Counted from the stretch's first letter, positions 1 to 12,654 are shown. The stretch is DNA of 64,000 nt from Larimichthys crocea (GCF_000972845.2 NC_040016.1:25477320-25541319), one strand, 5' to 3'. A program made the numbers and translations. Notes: generated from the sequence alone by a model not told the origin.

Positions 1-128
1 CTACATGCTAATGTTGAATAGTCTTTGCTGTTATTTTTAATGACTTGTGCGTACTGTGTGATGAAGGTGATGATGCTGATTCCTCTGTCTGCACTGAGAG
101 GGTGCCAGAGGCCTATGTAAATAATCCA

Positions 129-134
129 AATAAA
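129..134 (+). terminator. Possible poly(A) signal of an upstream gene
   Basis: A canonical AATAAA is followed about 20 bases later by GT-rich sequence, as at a vertebrate cleavage site. No coding exon is visible to its left inside the window, so a plus-strand 3'UTR ending here is inference. AATAAA also occurs by chance in AT-rich DNA. Confidence 0.3.
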
Positions 135-478
135 AAGTTGGAACTTGTGACCGTCGTCTGGAGCTTTCTGTGATCCCAGCATTCGATATCTTGCGTGATT
201 TAAACATCTGTTTCTAGTTTTTATTTTGCACTTTTACGCTCTAGAAAACATCTCTACATCTTGTCTCACCTCTTTTATTTTTCCTCACGGCGACAGGAAA
301 GCATTTTTGCCTGACAGACCTGCACAACTTATCATAGATGCAGTAAATAACAGAGTTAAACTGTTTCACAAAGAATAGGTGGACTTTATTACACAAACAT
401 AATAAAATACGTATGTTTTCTTAAGCTGTTATGAAATATGTTTCATATTGAGAAATGCAGGAATGTGTTAACAGCAAG

Positions 479-534
479 GCGACTACATCCATGTTTTATA
501 CTGTTTATACAGTATAAAACATGGATGTAGTCGC
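479..534. repeat. Perfect 25-bp inverted repeat (hairpin)
   Basis: Arms at 479-503 and 510-534 are exact reverse complements with a 6-base loop (TTTATA). The arm contains CATCCATGTTTTATACTG, which I associate with a fish interspersed repeat; the next repeat piece at 600-780 belongs to the same kind of element. It would fold as RNA or extrude as a cruciform. Confidence 0.85.
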
Positions 535-599
535 TGTAATAACCCTGCATAACTTTAAACCTTAATATAATGTGAACAGGTGAGTTGTATATTAATCCA

Positions 600-780
600 C
601 CCTCAGTACAGTTGTCATGAACGGGGAAATTAGCTACAGAGACCAAAACTGTTTTTTGTACCAGGCTGTAAACATGTTTATTTCTGCTGTGAAGTTGGAC
701 ATTTGGACATGGGGACTTATGGAGACTGACTCACTTCTGGAGCCAGCCTCAAGTGGACGTTAAAGGAACTGCAGTCTCTA
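600..780 (+). repeat. Fish interspersed repeat fragment
   Basis: The stretch with GAGACCAAAACTG, a CCAGGCTGTAAACATG block and a GCCAGCCTCAAGTGG block resembles a dispersed repeat that I recall from many percomorph genomes. A weaker relative (GACTGACTTG, GCCAGTCTCAAG, AAAGGAACTG) lies at about 7645-7700. No coding potential is seen and the family name is not known to me. Confidence 0.5.
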
Positions 781-920
781 TACAACCATGATGGTTGTTG
801 TTTGGTCAACTGTGACTAACCATCGTTATATACACTTGTCTTCTCTATGAAACCTGGTCTGAACTCTAATATGATTTGATCTGGTTTGAACATCGGTTGG
901 GTCTTTCTGTGTTTCTATTC

Positions 921-1108
921 AGGTTCTCTCCCACAGTCCAAAGACATGCATGTTAACTGGCGACTCTAAATTGGCACTAGGTGTGAATGGTGATGATAAA
1001 CTGGTGACTTGTCTAGGGTGTACCCCGCCTCTCGCCCTAAGTCAGCTGGGATAGGCTCCAGCCCCTCCGTGACCCTGATGGGAATAATAGGTTATGGATA
1101 ATGGATGG
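921..1108 (+). mobile_element. L2-like LINE/SINE 3' tail
   Basis: The order of blocks is typical of the fish L2-type 3' end: CCCACAGTCCAAAGACATGC, then GGCGACTCTAAATTGG, then GTGTACCCCGCCTCTCGCCC, then GCTGGGATAGGCTCCAGC, ending in a short ATGGATGGA-type tail. It is a 5'-truncated non-LTR insertion without ORF. Confidence 0.75.
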
Positions 1109-1115
1109 AAGGAAG

Positions 1116-2830
1116 TTCATAGATGCTGCATGAAACAACATGGAAATAACACCAAAAATTAGAGAAGTATCTAAGAAAATTGACCCTAATCAGTGACATC
1201 CACCAGATCCTCTGCTGAGTGCTGAGACGTTCAATCATCCTCCTCCTGCTGCAACATGCTCACCTGTAACTCATCCACTAATCAAGGCACTGCAGTATGT
1301 CAACCCCGACTCACTATGTCACCGATGTGGTACGAAACAGAGCTCCTTGTTTGAATATTCCTTGTGCCTGACTTTTTTGCTTTGCTTCTGTAATTTATCT
1401 TCAGTCCTCCCTCTTTTGTTTTTTGTCCACCAGTCCATCTCATTGTTCCCGTCTCCAGATCAACACTCAACTTCAGCTAAACGTCTGAATAAACTTGTGT
1501 TTTACTGTTCCTACAGTCGTGCGTCAGAGTTCTGTTTTTGGGTTCGGAAGTTCATGAGACCGTTGCAGCAAAGATTGTAACAGAAGGCGAACTTGGCTCT
1601 GAACGAAACCTGATAAAGTGAGTTAAAAAGTCCTTGTCGTCCAATCACAACACACTCTACAGTTAGAGTCTGCTTGATGAATTTGGTCCCCAGCACAATG
1701 TTTGACCTACATTGAGCAGAATGATGTATGAGGTGAGTTTGACTCCGGGAGACATAAACATTTAACCTTCGAAAAAATACTTAAAGGGTCAGACTGGATC
1801 AGACTTTGTGTGATCAGTCATGACGGTGAAATTAGTATAATTTGCGCACATGTTGCTTCACGGCGGCAGCATTCCTGTGATAACATGGTTGGATAACATC
1901 TACTTTGAGAATAAAACCTGCTGCCTTGAGTTTTCTCTCTCTCTAGACCTCTCATACCTTTTTTAAAAATCACTTTGAACCCATGACCTCTGCACCTGTG
2001 AACACTTTAGCTTTTGATCTACATAATGTTTCTACATCTAAATTTCACCCCCTGAGCTTTTCAGATGGTCCTCTCTTTGCTGACTTTGAAAAAGTGGTAC
2101 TGTCGTAACCATAACACCCTTACATACTGTACCTGTTAGACCAATGAGGCGTCAATTTGTTGATGTTTCAGGAAGTTACAGGTTCGGGATCTGAACCTGT
2201 AACTTCGACACCAGCTCATTCACTGAGCGTTAGTTTTATCTGAACATTATTTTTCAAAATGTACTTGAACCTGGGAAACACACTGCTCAGTTAGCTACAC
2301 ATTATGAAGCTTATTAAAGCCCTGGGGATTAAAAAAAACACACTGCTCTCTCTGGGTTTCATTTCATCTCTGGCCGCGAGGCTATTCATTCACCAAACAT
2401 CCAACACAGAAAATCCATCAGTTCAACCACTTCCACGGAAGTTTGGAACTGGAGAGAATTAAACACACATGAAAGGGTGGTTAAGCTGTTGCTCTTCTCA
2501 CAGTTTAAGTGTTCAGTTTACTTTAAAACAACAGATTTTCTCACTTATCTCTAATGTGATTTACCCATGCAGGAAGTTTTGGTTCTCTCCTGAAACTGGA
2601 TTGGGGATATTTATGGTGTCAAACCTTGGTCAAGGTTGGACAAATAAGACCTCACAAATTTCTAGGAACTTAAAATGAGGTAAGAGTATTCTCCATGAAC
2701 TCAACTTGTTATATAACTCCTAAACATTGTGATTTATACCTCTAAATACCTACAGACATAGGTTTGTAGATTTGGGTATGGATGGCAGGGATATGTCCTA
2801 CAAATATTTTTATCTCAAACGGTCAGCTAT
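1116..2830. other. Intergenic stretch, no gene recognised
   Basis: Only short ORFs without recognisable domains occur here (the longest are about 60-77 codons). The one structural element is a perfect inverted repeat at 2172-2206. Several AATAAA hexamers are present, but no exon was found to go with them. Confidence 0.6.
2172..2206. repeat. 14-bp perfect inverted repeat
   Basis: GAAGTTACAGGTTC at 2172-2185 and GAACCTGTAACTTC at 2193-2206 are exact reverse complements with a 7-base loop. There is no T-run after it and no gene beside it, so a function is not evident. Confidence 0.8.
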
Positions 2831-2929
2831 CATGTGAAAAGGAAGGATATGGGGGACACATGATGATCTAGCATTGTTGGTTAATAGCAGCATGGGTAGC
2901 AGGTTTACAGGACGTTCCAGACGTCCATC

Positions 2930-3225
2930 TATCTCCCCAGCAACACATCTCGGCTCCTCCTGGGGGATCCTGAGGTCTTCCCAGTCCCTTCAGCGTAATT
3001 TGGGTTTGCCCTAGGATCTCCTGTCAGTTGGACGTTCCTCCAAAGGAAGGCGCCCAGGACGCATCCTAATCAGATGTCTGAATCACCTCAACTGAATCAA
3101 CTTTCAACGCAAAGGAACGGTCGCTCTACTCCAAGCTCCTTCCAGATGTCCGAGCACCTCACCCTTTCATTAAGGCTGACGTACTCTCATTCTTTTGGTC
3201 ACTACCCAAAGCGCATGACCATAGA
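2930..3225 (+). mobile_element. Degenerate non-LTR retrotransposon tail (RTE-like?)
   Basis: Blocks such as CTCCTGGGGGATCCTGAGG, AAGGCGCCCAGGACGCATCC, GCTCTACTCCAAGCTCC and CCAAAGCGCATGACCATAGA match the pattern of a very common fish LINE whose antisense tail reads this way. The copy is eroded and has no open frame. RTE-type is my best family guess and is uncertain. Confidence 0.6.
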
Positions 3226-3779
3226 TGAGGGTTGTCATAGAGGGTCGACCACATTAGGTGTAATTTCAGACCAACTAGCCTGAAGTGGGAGTGTGTTACG
3301 AAGCCCTCCAAACCAAATCTGCATTGATGCAGCTGCATTCCTCAGGCGCAGCACTTCTTTTGTGCCTGGAATGGCGGAAACACCTGTGTGGTTATTTCCA
3401 AAAGCAGTCGCTTCAACTCAAAGAAACGTGTAATGGATTATTTTCGTGTTTTTTGAGACGAACGTTGTGTACTCGAGAAAGCGGTACACATGTTGATTTC
3501 ATAAACAAATAAAAGGTTGTTATAATTGTTTAACTTGATTGTCTGTTATGTGCAGTTTCAGGGACCGTGGAAAAATCCAACCTAATCAAATTAAGAATTT
3601 CAAAACAAAAATGTTGAACACAAATGGAAATGCCAAAGAAATATGGGAGTGAATTTTCATTTATTCCTTTCACAAGCTTACCGTGCCATATCATTGCTCA
3701 AACACCTACATCTTTGTCAACACTGTGTATAATGTTATCTTTCAGACAAATGTTTAAATTTATTCACAATGTCCTTTCC

Positions 3780-4090
3780 AAAATATTCTGGGAAACAGGC
3801 CATTAAGGCATGCACACCAGACATTTTTTGACCACAGAGAAAAGAAGGTTTTCCGCCCTGGGACGCAGGAGGGAGTGTTGACTGGGAGATGAGCTGGGGT
3901 TGTAAAAGAACCAGAGCTGGGCGAGCAGGCAACGTAATCAGGCTCAGCAGCCTCAACATAACGACAGAGGAGAAAAGACGGAAGAAGAGGCTGATGGAGA
4001 AACCCAAGATGGAAAAGGAGAGAGTGAGCGAGCAAGAAGCTGCCGGCTGGCGAGAGCTTCGTGAAATAAAAGCCTGAAAGACAGACGCCG
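3780..4090 (+). repeat. Interspersed repeat related to a piece of the 25.4-kb region
   Basis: The segment with GCTGGCGAGAGCTTCGTG and GCCTGAAAGACAGACGCCG has a recognisable relative at about 25470-25560 and again at 38010-38100 (GGCGAGAGCTCGGTGAGATG, AGACCGACGCC). It therefore belongs to a dispersed family. A lysine/arginine-rich 62-codon frame inside it is most likely fortuitous. Confidence 0.55.
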
Positions 4091-5400
4091 CTGACCGCTA
4101 TGTCTTGTTTTGTTGCATTTGCTGTCTTGTCTTGTTTTGTTGTATTAGTTGTGGTTTTCCTCCCTCACTCCTTCTGTAGTGCACACCTGCCCATTATCTG
4201 TAATCAGCACACCTGCCTGCTATCAAGACATCACTCACCTAGAAGAACAGCCAGTCCCTGCCAGGATCACGCCACCATTAATGGGTTGTTAACATGCCAG
4301 TCTATGCTTTGTTTTCTGGTTTTTCCAGTTAGTTTTACACCTGTTCAGGAATACCTACCTGCCAGCCGCAGCTCTGAACTTCTCCTAAACCACATCCACC
4401 TCACTTCAGCTCCTTCATGAACAGACTTCTTACCTGCATTTAGGTTCAGCGTTAATACATGACATCTGTAAATGGAGTTAGAGATACAACTGTGCATATC
4501 AGTCGTCCCACCAAAGTTAAAACCAGACCTTTGCCGTTGATTGCAAGCACCTCGGGGGTTGTATTTTATATGGTACTTCGTACATGTGATGACGTTACCC
4601 CTGTATTTTCCTTTTTTGCCACAGTAATGCTTTTGAACTTGAGAACATCTGTTTCACCCTTTCAGCCTCTTTAACTATTTGCACCTGCTGGTCTTCACAG
4701 CGAGTGACTCACTCCACCTTCCATGACAGCTTGCATCAGATAACCTAAATATGACAAAGATGTCACAGTCATGGTCTGACTACTGCAAGCTGCGTTGTAT
4801 ATTTAGTTCAAAACCGGTACAAATTCATACTTTCACGCAGCAGAGGCAACTTTGTACGGTGGATCAAAAGGGATATATCTGATCTTGTGAGGACTTGAAA
4901 CGTTACGGTACATCTTGAAATAATGTACTCTAGGTGCAACAATTAGCTCCTCGTGCATCTCTTTTTTTCAAAGCATGCAGTTTTAACTTCTTTTATTTCA
5001 CAGGTAATATTTGCTCTGCATGCTTTGTTGAATCCGGCAGAATGCATTTGGAAATTATCCACGATAAACTTGTCTGTCAGGGTAGATATGAAAGAATTTA
5101 GCAGGTAATTGGTCACAAAGGATTAGCATCTGTCCAAAAACCTTTCACTTCTACTTTTCACTTCGTATACTCAAGTCGACTGTTCAGCCGTACCAAACAG
5201 ACATTGTAGTCCTTATAAACCTTCATGAACAGGCGACAGGTGTCCCTGGCTAAATCACTGATTGTAGTTGTGTCTTGGCAGGAGAGTGTAAGTAGACATA
5301 ACAAATTCATTTCACATATTGCTTCTTTGAGTCTTTTTGAAAATGTGAAGTTTTGTTCTGTACACGTGACATCCATTGCACGTCTGTCCGTCCTGGGAGA
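4091..5400. other. Intergenic stretch, nothing recognised
   Basis: Short ORFs only, up to 106 codons at 4100-4420, hydrophobic and of low information. No domain, splice-bounded exon or clear repeat was recognised. Confidence 0.5.
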
Positions 5401-5404
5401 GGGA

Positions 5405-5592
5405 TCCCTCCTCTGTGGCTCTTCCTGAGGTTTCTTCCACATTTTTTCCCTGTTAAAAGTTTTTTGTGGGCAAGTTTTTCCTCACTGGAACCGAGGGTCT
5501 AAGGACAGAGGGTGTCACTCCCTGTACAGACTGTAAAGCCCTCAGAGGGAAATGGACTTTGTGACTTTGGGCTATACAAATAAAATTTGATC
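5405..5592 (+). mobile_element. Retroposon 3' tail
   Basis: The blocks CCTGAGGTTTCTTCCAC, a GTTTTTCCTCACTGG segment and the end GGGCTATACAAATAAAATTTGAT are typical of the 3' end shared by many fish SINE/LINE copies. The terminal A-rich GAT-type tail marks the retroposed end. Confidence 0.7.
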
Positions 5593-5599
5593 TGATTTT

Positions 5600-8500
5600 G
5601 AAGTGAGATTAACTTTCATGTATCTGCTCAAGTTGCATGAAACGCATGCCTTGCAGTTTACATTTTCAATACCCCTGCTGCCTCAAAAAATGTCTCAATG
5701 ACTCAACCAAAAACGGCAACTCTGGTGATGCACTCTGCGTTAGACATTTTGTTGTTGAGAAATTGCTGAAGTCAAAGGACAATGGTGAGGTCAGGAGGGA
5801 AGAAAGTGTTCAGGAGCCTCTGCTTCTGTAAGGTCTCATTATATTTTCTCTCACTTCTGTCAGTAAATGCTGAGGTAAAGGGAGCATGTGTCAATTCAAT
5901 TTCAATCAGGAGAGGCATAAATGAAACAGATGTTTAAAGAATAGCACCCGCAATTAGTTCAGTGTACCCTCCAAGAGTGCCCATCATTTAAGAATCATTC
6001 CCAGTTCATCAAATTACAGATAATATAGTCTTCAGCTTTATACTGTAGACAGTTTGAGTTGTCATTGTGGCCTGGAATACATCCCTGAGTTTTCCGTTGA
6101 TTGGGTGTTTTCCGGTGGCAGTTCGCCAAAGAGTCGGCAACTTTTCCACAGAAACTAGAAGGTCTTTACTCATATGCTGAAGAGTCACCAGGGACCGACA
6201 GGGTTGCTGCTGACTTTTACACGTACAAATTTGAGAAAATATTTGGAAGCCGGAACAGACTTTATATAATTAGTGAGCAAGAACATAGTTAGTCACCCTG
6301 TCTGAACTTCCTTGAAGCTTCATCTGTTATCACATCTGCATTTCCTCAAAAACCCCAAATGAGATGTAGAGTTTTGCCTCTTGAGGAACCAGCTTTGACA
6401 TTATAAATATTGTGTATTGTATATTTCCTCTCACAGGGACGTCTTCAAACAGGCAGCTTGTGTTACTGCTTTGAGGAAGCAGATGTCCGATTCTCTTCTG
6501 ACTGCTGTTCCAGCAGAATACAGAAGACTGGAAGTATGCTTTATGGGTAGTAATAAACTGATTGGAAGTTATAAAAAATGTATTGTGTTGACTTAAAGCT
6601 GCAATGAAATTTATGTCATGAGACAGTTTGTGAAGAATTCGAAGAATACCCTGTGGAAACACTTGCAATTGTGAACAGACAATTAAATAAAATAATCACA
6701 TAAACCAAGGAAAGATGGGCTCATTACTCAAACCATATACCCTCTGCTATGTTCTTCTACCAACAATCAGCTTGCTACTCCCTCACTACGAGGTGGACCC
6801 AGCTACCGCTCAACAAAATCACAACTGCTTAAGACAGGTTCAGCAGGTACCTCACTAAACTTACCACTTGAAGAAGTTCGGTATATTCGATGAAGTCGAT
6901 GTATCGTGCATGATTCTTACATTTCTTGAGTTGTATCCACATTGTTGAATGCACTTATTTCAAAACACTCATTAGATAAATAAATGTAATGTAATTACTG
7001 CCCCTTGAGGCCAGAGGGCTTAAAACATCACTGCTACTTTCTGGTTGATGTGATGTGAACCACGGCTGTATTTCGTGAGCTCATTCCACATTAAAACCTC
7101 AGGTTCAAAATGAAATGTCAATCGATCGAAGAGCATTTTGAATAAAAGCACCCACATAATGGCAGACCCTGAGATCATTTGTTGCGATCTGCTCTCTGTC
7201 AGTACTTCAGCATCTTCCACTCATCCTTTCAGATCTCTGTCTGTCTTCCAGCTGTCTGCCATAATCCTTCTTCCTCTGTCCCACTTTTTTTCCACACCAG
7301 ATGTCTTAAAGCCCACTCCAGGAAGGACTGGGGGAATGTTGCAATACTGCAAAAATGTAATTTCTATATCTGGCATGGTAGGCTTTGATAGCAGAGACTA
7401 GGTTTAAATACAGATTTGACTTTGAATGGTTTATTATGATTTTATAACCTTAGTTGTTTGTGTTCAGCTGGTGCACTTGATGGCTCACTGCATTCACATG
7501 CAAGAATCATAGTCTGTTTAAAACATATAGTCTCTGTGATGCCACCCTCAGGTTTCTGGAGCCCAGTGTGTAGTAATCCAAAAGATTAAAAGATGTGGAG
7601 CTGAGGTGGGCTAAAAAAAGCCTTGCTGACCTGTGACACGGTGGCTTAGGGAGACTGACTTGTTTTGTTGCCAGTCTCAAGTTCATAAAGGAACTGTCCT
7701 GACTTTTTGGCATTGACGCTTGGTAAGAATATGTGGGTGCGTTGCTCACGAGACTCTTAATACTTGAAGCAGGTGCACTGCCTTTTTATGCTTTGAGAGG
7801 AAAAGCTGGTCTGATGTGCTGACTCTGCATACTTGAGCTGATGAGAAGCTGGGAATGAATTGCCAACACAATAGCATTCCAGTATAGTATCAAGGTCTTG
7901 ATGTAACAAAACATCGATTTTTATTGTCTTCTCTCTCTGGCCATTAAAAATAAACCTTGATCAAAATCTGGTGCCAAAGTTACCACAAAAATATTTGACT
8001 TGATGCAAGTTTAAACTTTGCAAAATGTCTTCTGAGGGTGCTTACTTTGCTATAAATAAATAAAAAAATCTTACATTGCTTATAAGTACTTTTGTAACAT
8101 TTATTTTTACAGGCAAAGCCAGGATTTCAAATTCCCCAGCATTTAAACTCTACAAAATGTTCACTTGACAGGTCAGCTTAAAGAAATTTACAATAAGTGC
8201 ATTCAGCCTCCGTAGTAACAGCTCCTCTATCATTGGATACTGAGCCGCCTCAGTCAAGGTCGCTTCATCATCAGGTTGTTGAGGGAGGAGAAGCATTTTT
8301 CCTTTTACTCTTCCAGGCAAGATTTTCCTTCCAGTCCAAAGTTGAGAAATCTCATATTAACTCACTGATCCTCTGAGGGAATGTAAAACGCATTTGTTTA
8401 TCATTCTGACTTACTGATAATCACAGCCTGAATATCCCAGGAAATATGTTTGGTATCTGCCCAACGGACAGGCAGTGATTTAAAACTGAATGAACTGAGC

Positions 8501-9370
8501 TCAATTTATTTTCCTCTGTAACAAAACACAGAAGATAAGGAAGTTAAAGCGCTGATTAAACAAGATAATGAATGATGGACATGTAGATAGAAAATGCTTC
8601 TGGGTAAACTTGCGACGCACTCCACACACAAACCCCTTTTGTAAATAACACTTGCAAGCCTCAGCAGTGTTTTAGGAAATTACTGACTTTTTGTTTTTTT
8701 AAAAAACAAACTATATATATTTTTAGATGCTTTCTAAAGATGTCTCAATTAGGAACCAATGGGCCTCACAGAAAGGTTGAGAGATTGGCTTCTTCATAGT
8801 TTTCTCGTGACTCCAATTTGGAGGGCGAAACAAGGCTTTCGTCTGCTGCCCACCAGCCAAGTTAGTGAGCGATTTCCAACACAAACAGAGTTTGTTTAGC
8901 CAAAATGGGATTAGGATAATGGATAGAGAAGATTGTGGAGTTGTGTTTAAACTATCTGTACTCTGGTACGTATTCATCCTGGCGACAGTGTAAAGGAAGG
9001 GTTTCTCTGGAAGATATATGTAGACATCGCCAAAGCTAAGCTCTGGCAGCGACTCTGCTGTTTTTTTGGTGACTGGCATCCTGCAGCGGGTCTTAAGAGG
9101 CTGTTAGTGTATTTCTTTTTTGAAAGGTGATCTAAATATTTGAATTTGGTGGAAAATTGACAGCCCTTTTCTGCGGTCCTCCTTCAGTGTAGGTTGACAT
9201 GTTGGAACGTCACGCCAGTCACATGACTGAAGGCTATGCAAACACTTGGTTTTCTGTTGTCTGATCTGTCTACACGTTTGACAGACAGAATTTCAGTCAA
9301 CAGCCAAGATTAAATTAACTGCTTGGCCTTGGGGGTTTAAACAATAAATAAACAATAACACTGTTATTAC
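5600..9370. other. Intergenic stretch downstream of asip1
   Basis: No exon or domain could be recognised on either strand over almost 3.8 kb. The longest frame (8723-9079, minus, 118 codons) has no family resemblance or conserved motif. Part of this stretch may hold regulatory DNA of asip1, but nothing in the sequence marks it. Confidence 0.5.
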
Positions 9371-9376
9371 AAAGAT

Positions 9377-9382
9377 TTTATT
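9377..9382 (-). terminator. asip1: Likely asip1 poly(A) signal
   Basis: AATAAA on the minus strand lies about 320 bases downstream of the asip1 stop codon. It is the first good hexamer found there and would give a 3'UTR of ordinary length. Its use is inferred. Confidence 0.5.
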
Positions 9383-9698
9383 TATACAAGGCTTCATGAA
9401 ATATTTGATATCCATTGTAATTAAAGCATGGTAATGCACATTCATGTATTTCTGTGTAAAAAATAAAGCCATATATATCCTATTTCTGTGCGCTAAAAGC
9501 TCAAAGTAAAATGCTATAAGCAGTACACCCTGTAAGATTTTCTTAAGTTCACTGTGGTGCAGTCCTCTGTGATAAAGTGCTTTCATGCAGTGAAGTTTAG
9601 GCAAAAGTTACAAACCAAAACCTCAAAGTGATTCACCTCTCACACTGTTCACTTCGAGTGGTTTGTTCTAGCATGAAGTTTTGCTGCTGCTTGGTTGT

Positions 9699-11171
9699 TC
9701 AGCAGCGGGGGTTGCCCATTCTGCAGTAACAGACAGTTCTGAAGAGCCGACACTGACAGAAGCCACAGAAATCACAGCACACACTGCCTGGAGATTTACA
9801 GCTTGCCCCCATGGCGATGCAGTTTGCGGGAGGAGGAGGGCGCTTCTTCACACCAAATTTGTTCTGAGAAAGAAAAGAGGGAGAGAGAAAGTTGAAATAC
9901 ATAAAGATAATACTGTTGGAGCAGTTTGCTCCAGCAAGCAAAGTAAGATAAAAGAGCAAGAGATAACTTTAACTCAACAGACACTATAGAAAACATGAGT
10001 GCAGAAAAAATGCTCATGTGCGTTCATAGGAGTTCTTGGCATTGACGGCAGTATGTGTGTAGAAATTTATGTATATAACAAATATTTATTTTTTGCATTT
10101 GACATGGAAGTTAACCTTTCCTAGGCCACTTGGAAAACTTTATGTTAGCTAAAGACAAGATAGGAACTTGTTGATGTTCCAGAGCAACACACACACATTG
10201 TCTGCTGTCATGACGATATGATGTTTAAAACATGAATGAATAAATGTTATTTTTAATTTTTGGTAACTTTTTGTGTCGAGCATAATGCTGTAGTACAGGT
10301 TTTTCTACATCAATGTGTGAGAAGACACGTTACAATCATGAACTGGAACAAATTTGGAATTCAGACATAACATGATTTCTGAATAAATTATCATTGTACA
10401 TCACCAAAACCTATTTTTTCTTTTATCATACCTTTTTTGGTTTCTTTGGTTTCTTGTCCTTCTTTGCTGATTTAGGCAACTCTGAAAGAAAACATTAGAA
10501 AAGAAAGACGCTTTGAGAAAAAAAAAATCATCCACAGAAAAGACTGCATCATCAACATACGTGATGATATAGGGATAGCACTAATTCACTGATATTAAAT
10601 CACGGTGGGAGAGTTTCTGTTTGACATCATCCCATAAGCCTGTCTCAGAGAGAACATCATTCAGTCTCACAGACAAAGTGAGTAAGTGATTGACTTTGTA
10701 TTAATAGATTTGTGGTGGAGGTTAGCCTGCCACAGTTTCTCTATCTTCCATCTTAAGTACATTCTTTGGACAAGCAATTAGTTTTGCAATTCAGTGACTA
10801 TCAGATAATCTGGCTTGTTGTTTTGTGTATCATCAAACACCAGTATTGCCATTATAGTATAAACATGACCAGGAACATTACAAATGCCAAATTATGAATT
10901 AAAGAAACAATTAAAATGGAGAGACATTCAAACAAAGCCATGCGTTCTGGACTGTGACTTCACAAATAAAGTAAAAAACACTGAAGGTTAATCTTGCAAA
11001 CTTACCTACAATAACTACAGGAGGTGGGTCTACCGCAAGGCTTTGAGACAGAGCGTTAGCTACAACGACCCGATTAGTGGAGAGTCTCTCATCGGGGATC
11101 ATATGGGCAGATCCAAGTAAGTACTCCGTCGCAGCGAGGACAAAGCAGCCAAGCAACAGGAAGGCATGCAT
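9699..11171 (-). CDS. asip1: Agouti-signalling protein 1, complete coding part in 3 exons
   Basis: Secreted paracrine antagonist or inverse agonist of melanocortin receptors; in fish Asip1 lightens the belly by opposing MC1R signalling. Coding exons: 11171-11006 (55 codons plus 1 base), 10481-10432 (50 bases) and 9863-9699 (54 codons plus stop), together 126 residues. All introns have GT...AG ends and the phases fit (phase 1, then 0). Residues 1-22 form a signal peptide followed by HMIPDERL. Exon 2 gives the basic region (ELPKSAKKDKKPKKPKK). Exon 3 holds a KKRPPPP linker and the ten-cysteine knot typical of agouti proteins, ending exactly on the last Cys, as ASIP does. The start is the ATG at 11171 because a TTTTTTGTTCCAG acceptor lies six bases before it; the 5'UTR exon upstream was not located. 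The receptor-binding loop reads Arg-Leu-Phe, not Arg-Phe-Phe. The alternatives are Asip2 or AgRP paralogues, less likely given the PPPVVIV/basic-region pattern and lack of a C-terminal extension. Confidence 0.95.
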
Positions 11172-11184
11172 CTTTATCTGGAAC

Positions 11185-12650
11185 AAAAAACAATGGATAC
11201 TTAAAGTTATTATTTAGTTTTGGCAAGTAGCACCATAGATAAAAGGTTTTAATCTTGGTTAAGGTGCTAAATGAATTTCATCAATGCAACCTTCACCTTC
11301 TTAAGCATCTTTGAACACTTGTTCATTACAAGGCACAACTAAGGTTCCTGGGAATGCCAATAGTTTTGGAGATGTCTGGTCATAAAGTACAACATGAATG
11401 TCTCTACCAAATTCGATGCTAATCAATGCAACGGTGGTCCAGACATTTCTCGTAACACCACAAATGTTGGTGATATCTTTTGGTCACAATCGATAACTCT
11501 ACATTCCCATTCTCAGCACTACACTACGAGCATGGCTTGTGTGATTTAATGGTCTAATATGGTGCTAACAAAAATACAAAGAGATAATATGAATGCTATA
11601 TAATAATATGCTAAAGTTCCTGACTCATCAATGAATTTACAGCATCTACAATTTGTGTCTGACCAACAACTCAACAGATCCAACTCTGCATCCTCTTTTT
11701 CCATCTCCTTATTTCTGCATGGATATTTCTTTTGTGTCTCCACAGAGAGTACCTTGGTGTTGCTTAGTGCTAACAACTGTTTCCAAATGTAAACAATAGA
11801 GCTGTGGCTGAATGGGTTTCCGATGATGATGAATCAGAAAAAGGCATGTCACTAATTACAATAGTTCCACATCTATATTTATCCACACAAAACCGATGGA
11901 GATTAACATAGAATAAAACCAGAGGACGGCACTAAAAACACAGAAAGGAGGTCAGAGCTGCTGTAACTGTTGTGGCTGCCACCCACGCAACGCCATCTTG
12001 TGTTTGTTATTAACCAGCATTCCCCAACACAGGGTTTGCTGTGTGTGACGGCATTAAGGCAAAACAAATGTAATTGCACTGATGGGTCTTTGTAGGTTAC
12101 TGGAGTTATTCCAATCTGGACCAAAGTAGTTGACCAGCTGACAATGCATGCCACTAACATGGTTAAAATAATTGCTGTCCCAGATTGTTTCAGTAGCCTT
12201 GTTATGTCTTGATACATTATATTGTTTGTTTTAAGCTGATTGATTTTTATTTTTTAGGGTCATGTTCTCTGTGTTTGTGTCTTCTGCTGCCTTTTGAATT
12301 GTTACAACATGTGTTGCCATCCACTTAATCCATTTAACAAATGCCAGGCGGTGTTTTGTTGAACAAAAAACCAGGCCCTGATGTTTTTGCAAATCTGACA
12401 CAATACTTCTCATTCTTGTTGATTCTTGTTGAAGACAACTATGTTCGTATTTGCTACACAGTTGTTCTTCTACTTGACATTTTTTGTCAATTTATGACGT
12501 CTGACATGACATGACGTCTCAACATTGATGACGTCAGTGGCAATATTAACAATGATCTCTTAATCTTGGGTGCAGCTCTTGAAAACTGGAAGCTAAAGCT
12601 AGAAATGGGATGTATAGGGCTGCATAGCAGCAGATCAGTCAGGGTGCCAT
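11185..12650. other. asip1 upstream region, no exon recognised
   Basis: The acceptor-like pyrimidine tract before the asip1 ATG implies a noncoding first exon further left on the minus strand, that is at higher coordinates. I could not identify it or a promoter. Several frames of 60-104 codons occur but have no recognisable domain. Confidence 0.4.
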
Positions 12651-12654
12651 GGTG

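Noticed and set aside
3889..4077. Lys/Arg-rich 62-codon frame
   Set aside because: It lies in a dispersed repeat that recurs without the frame at 25.4 and 38.0 kb.
9681..9989. 102-codon plus-strand frame
   Set aside because: Antisense to asip1 exon 3 and its intron.
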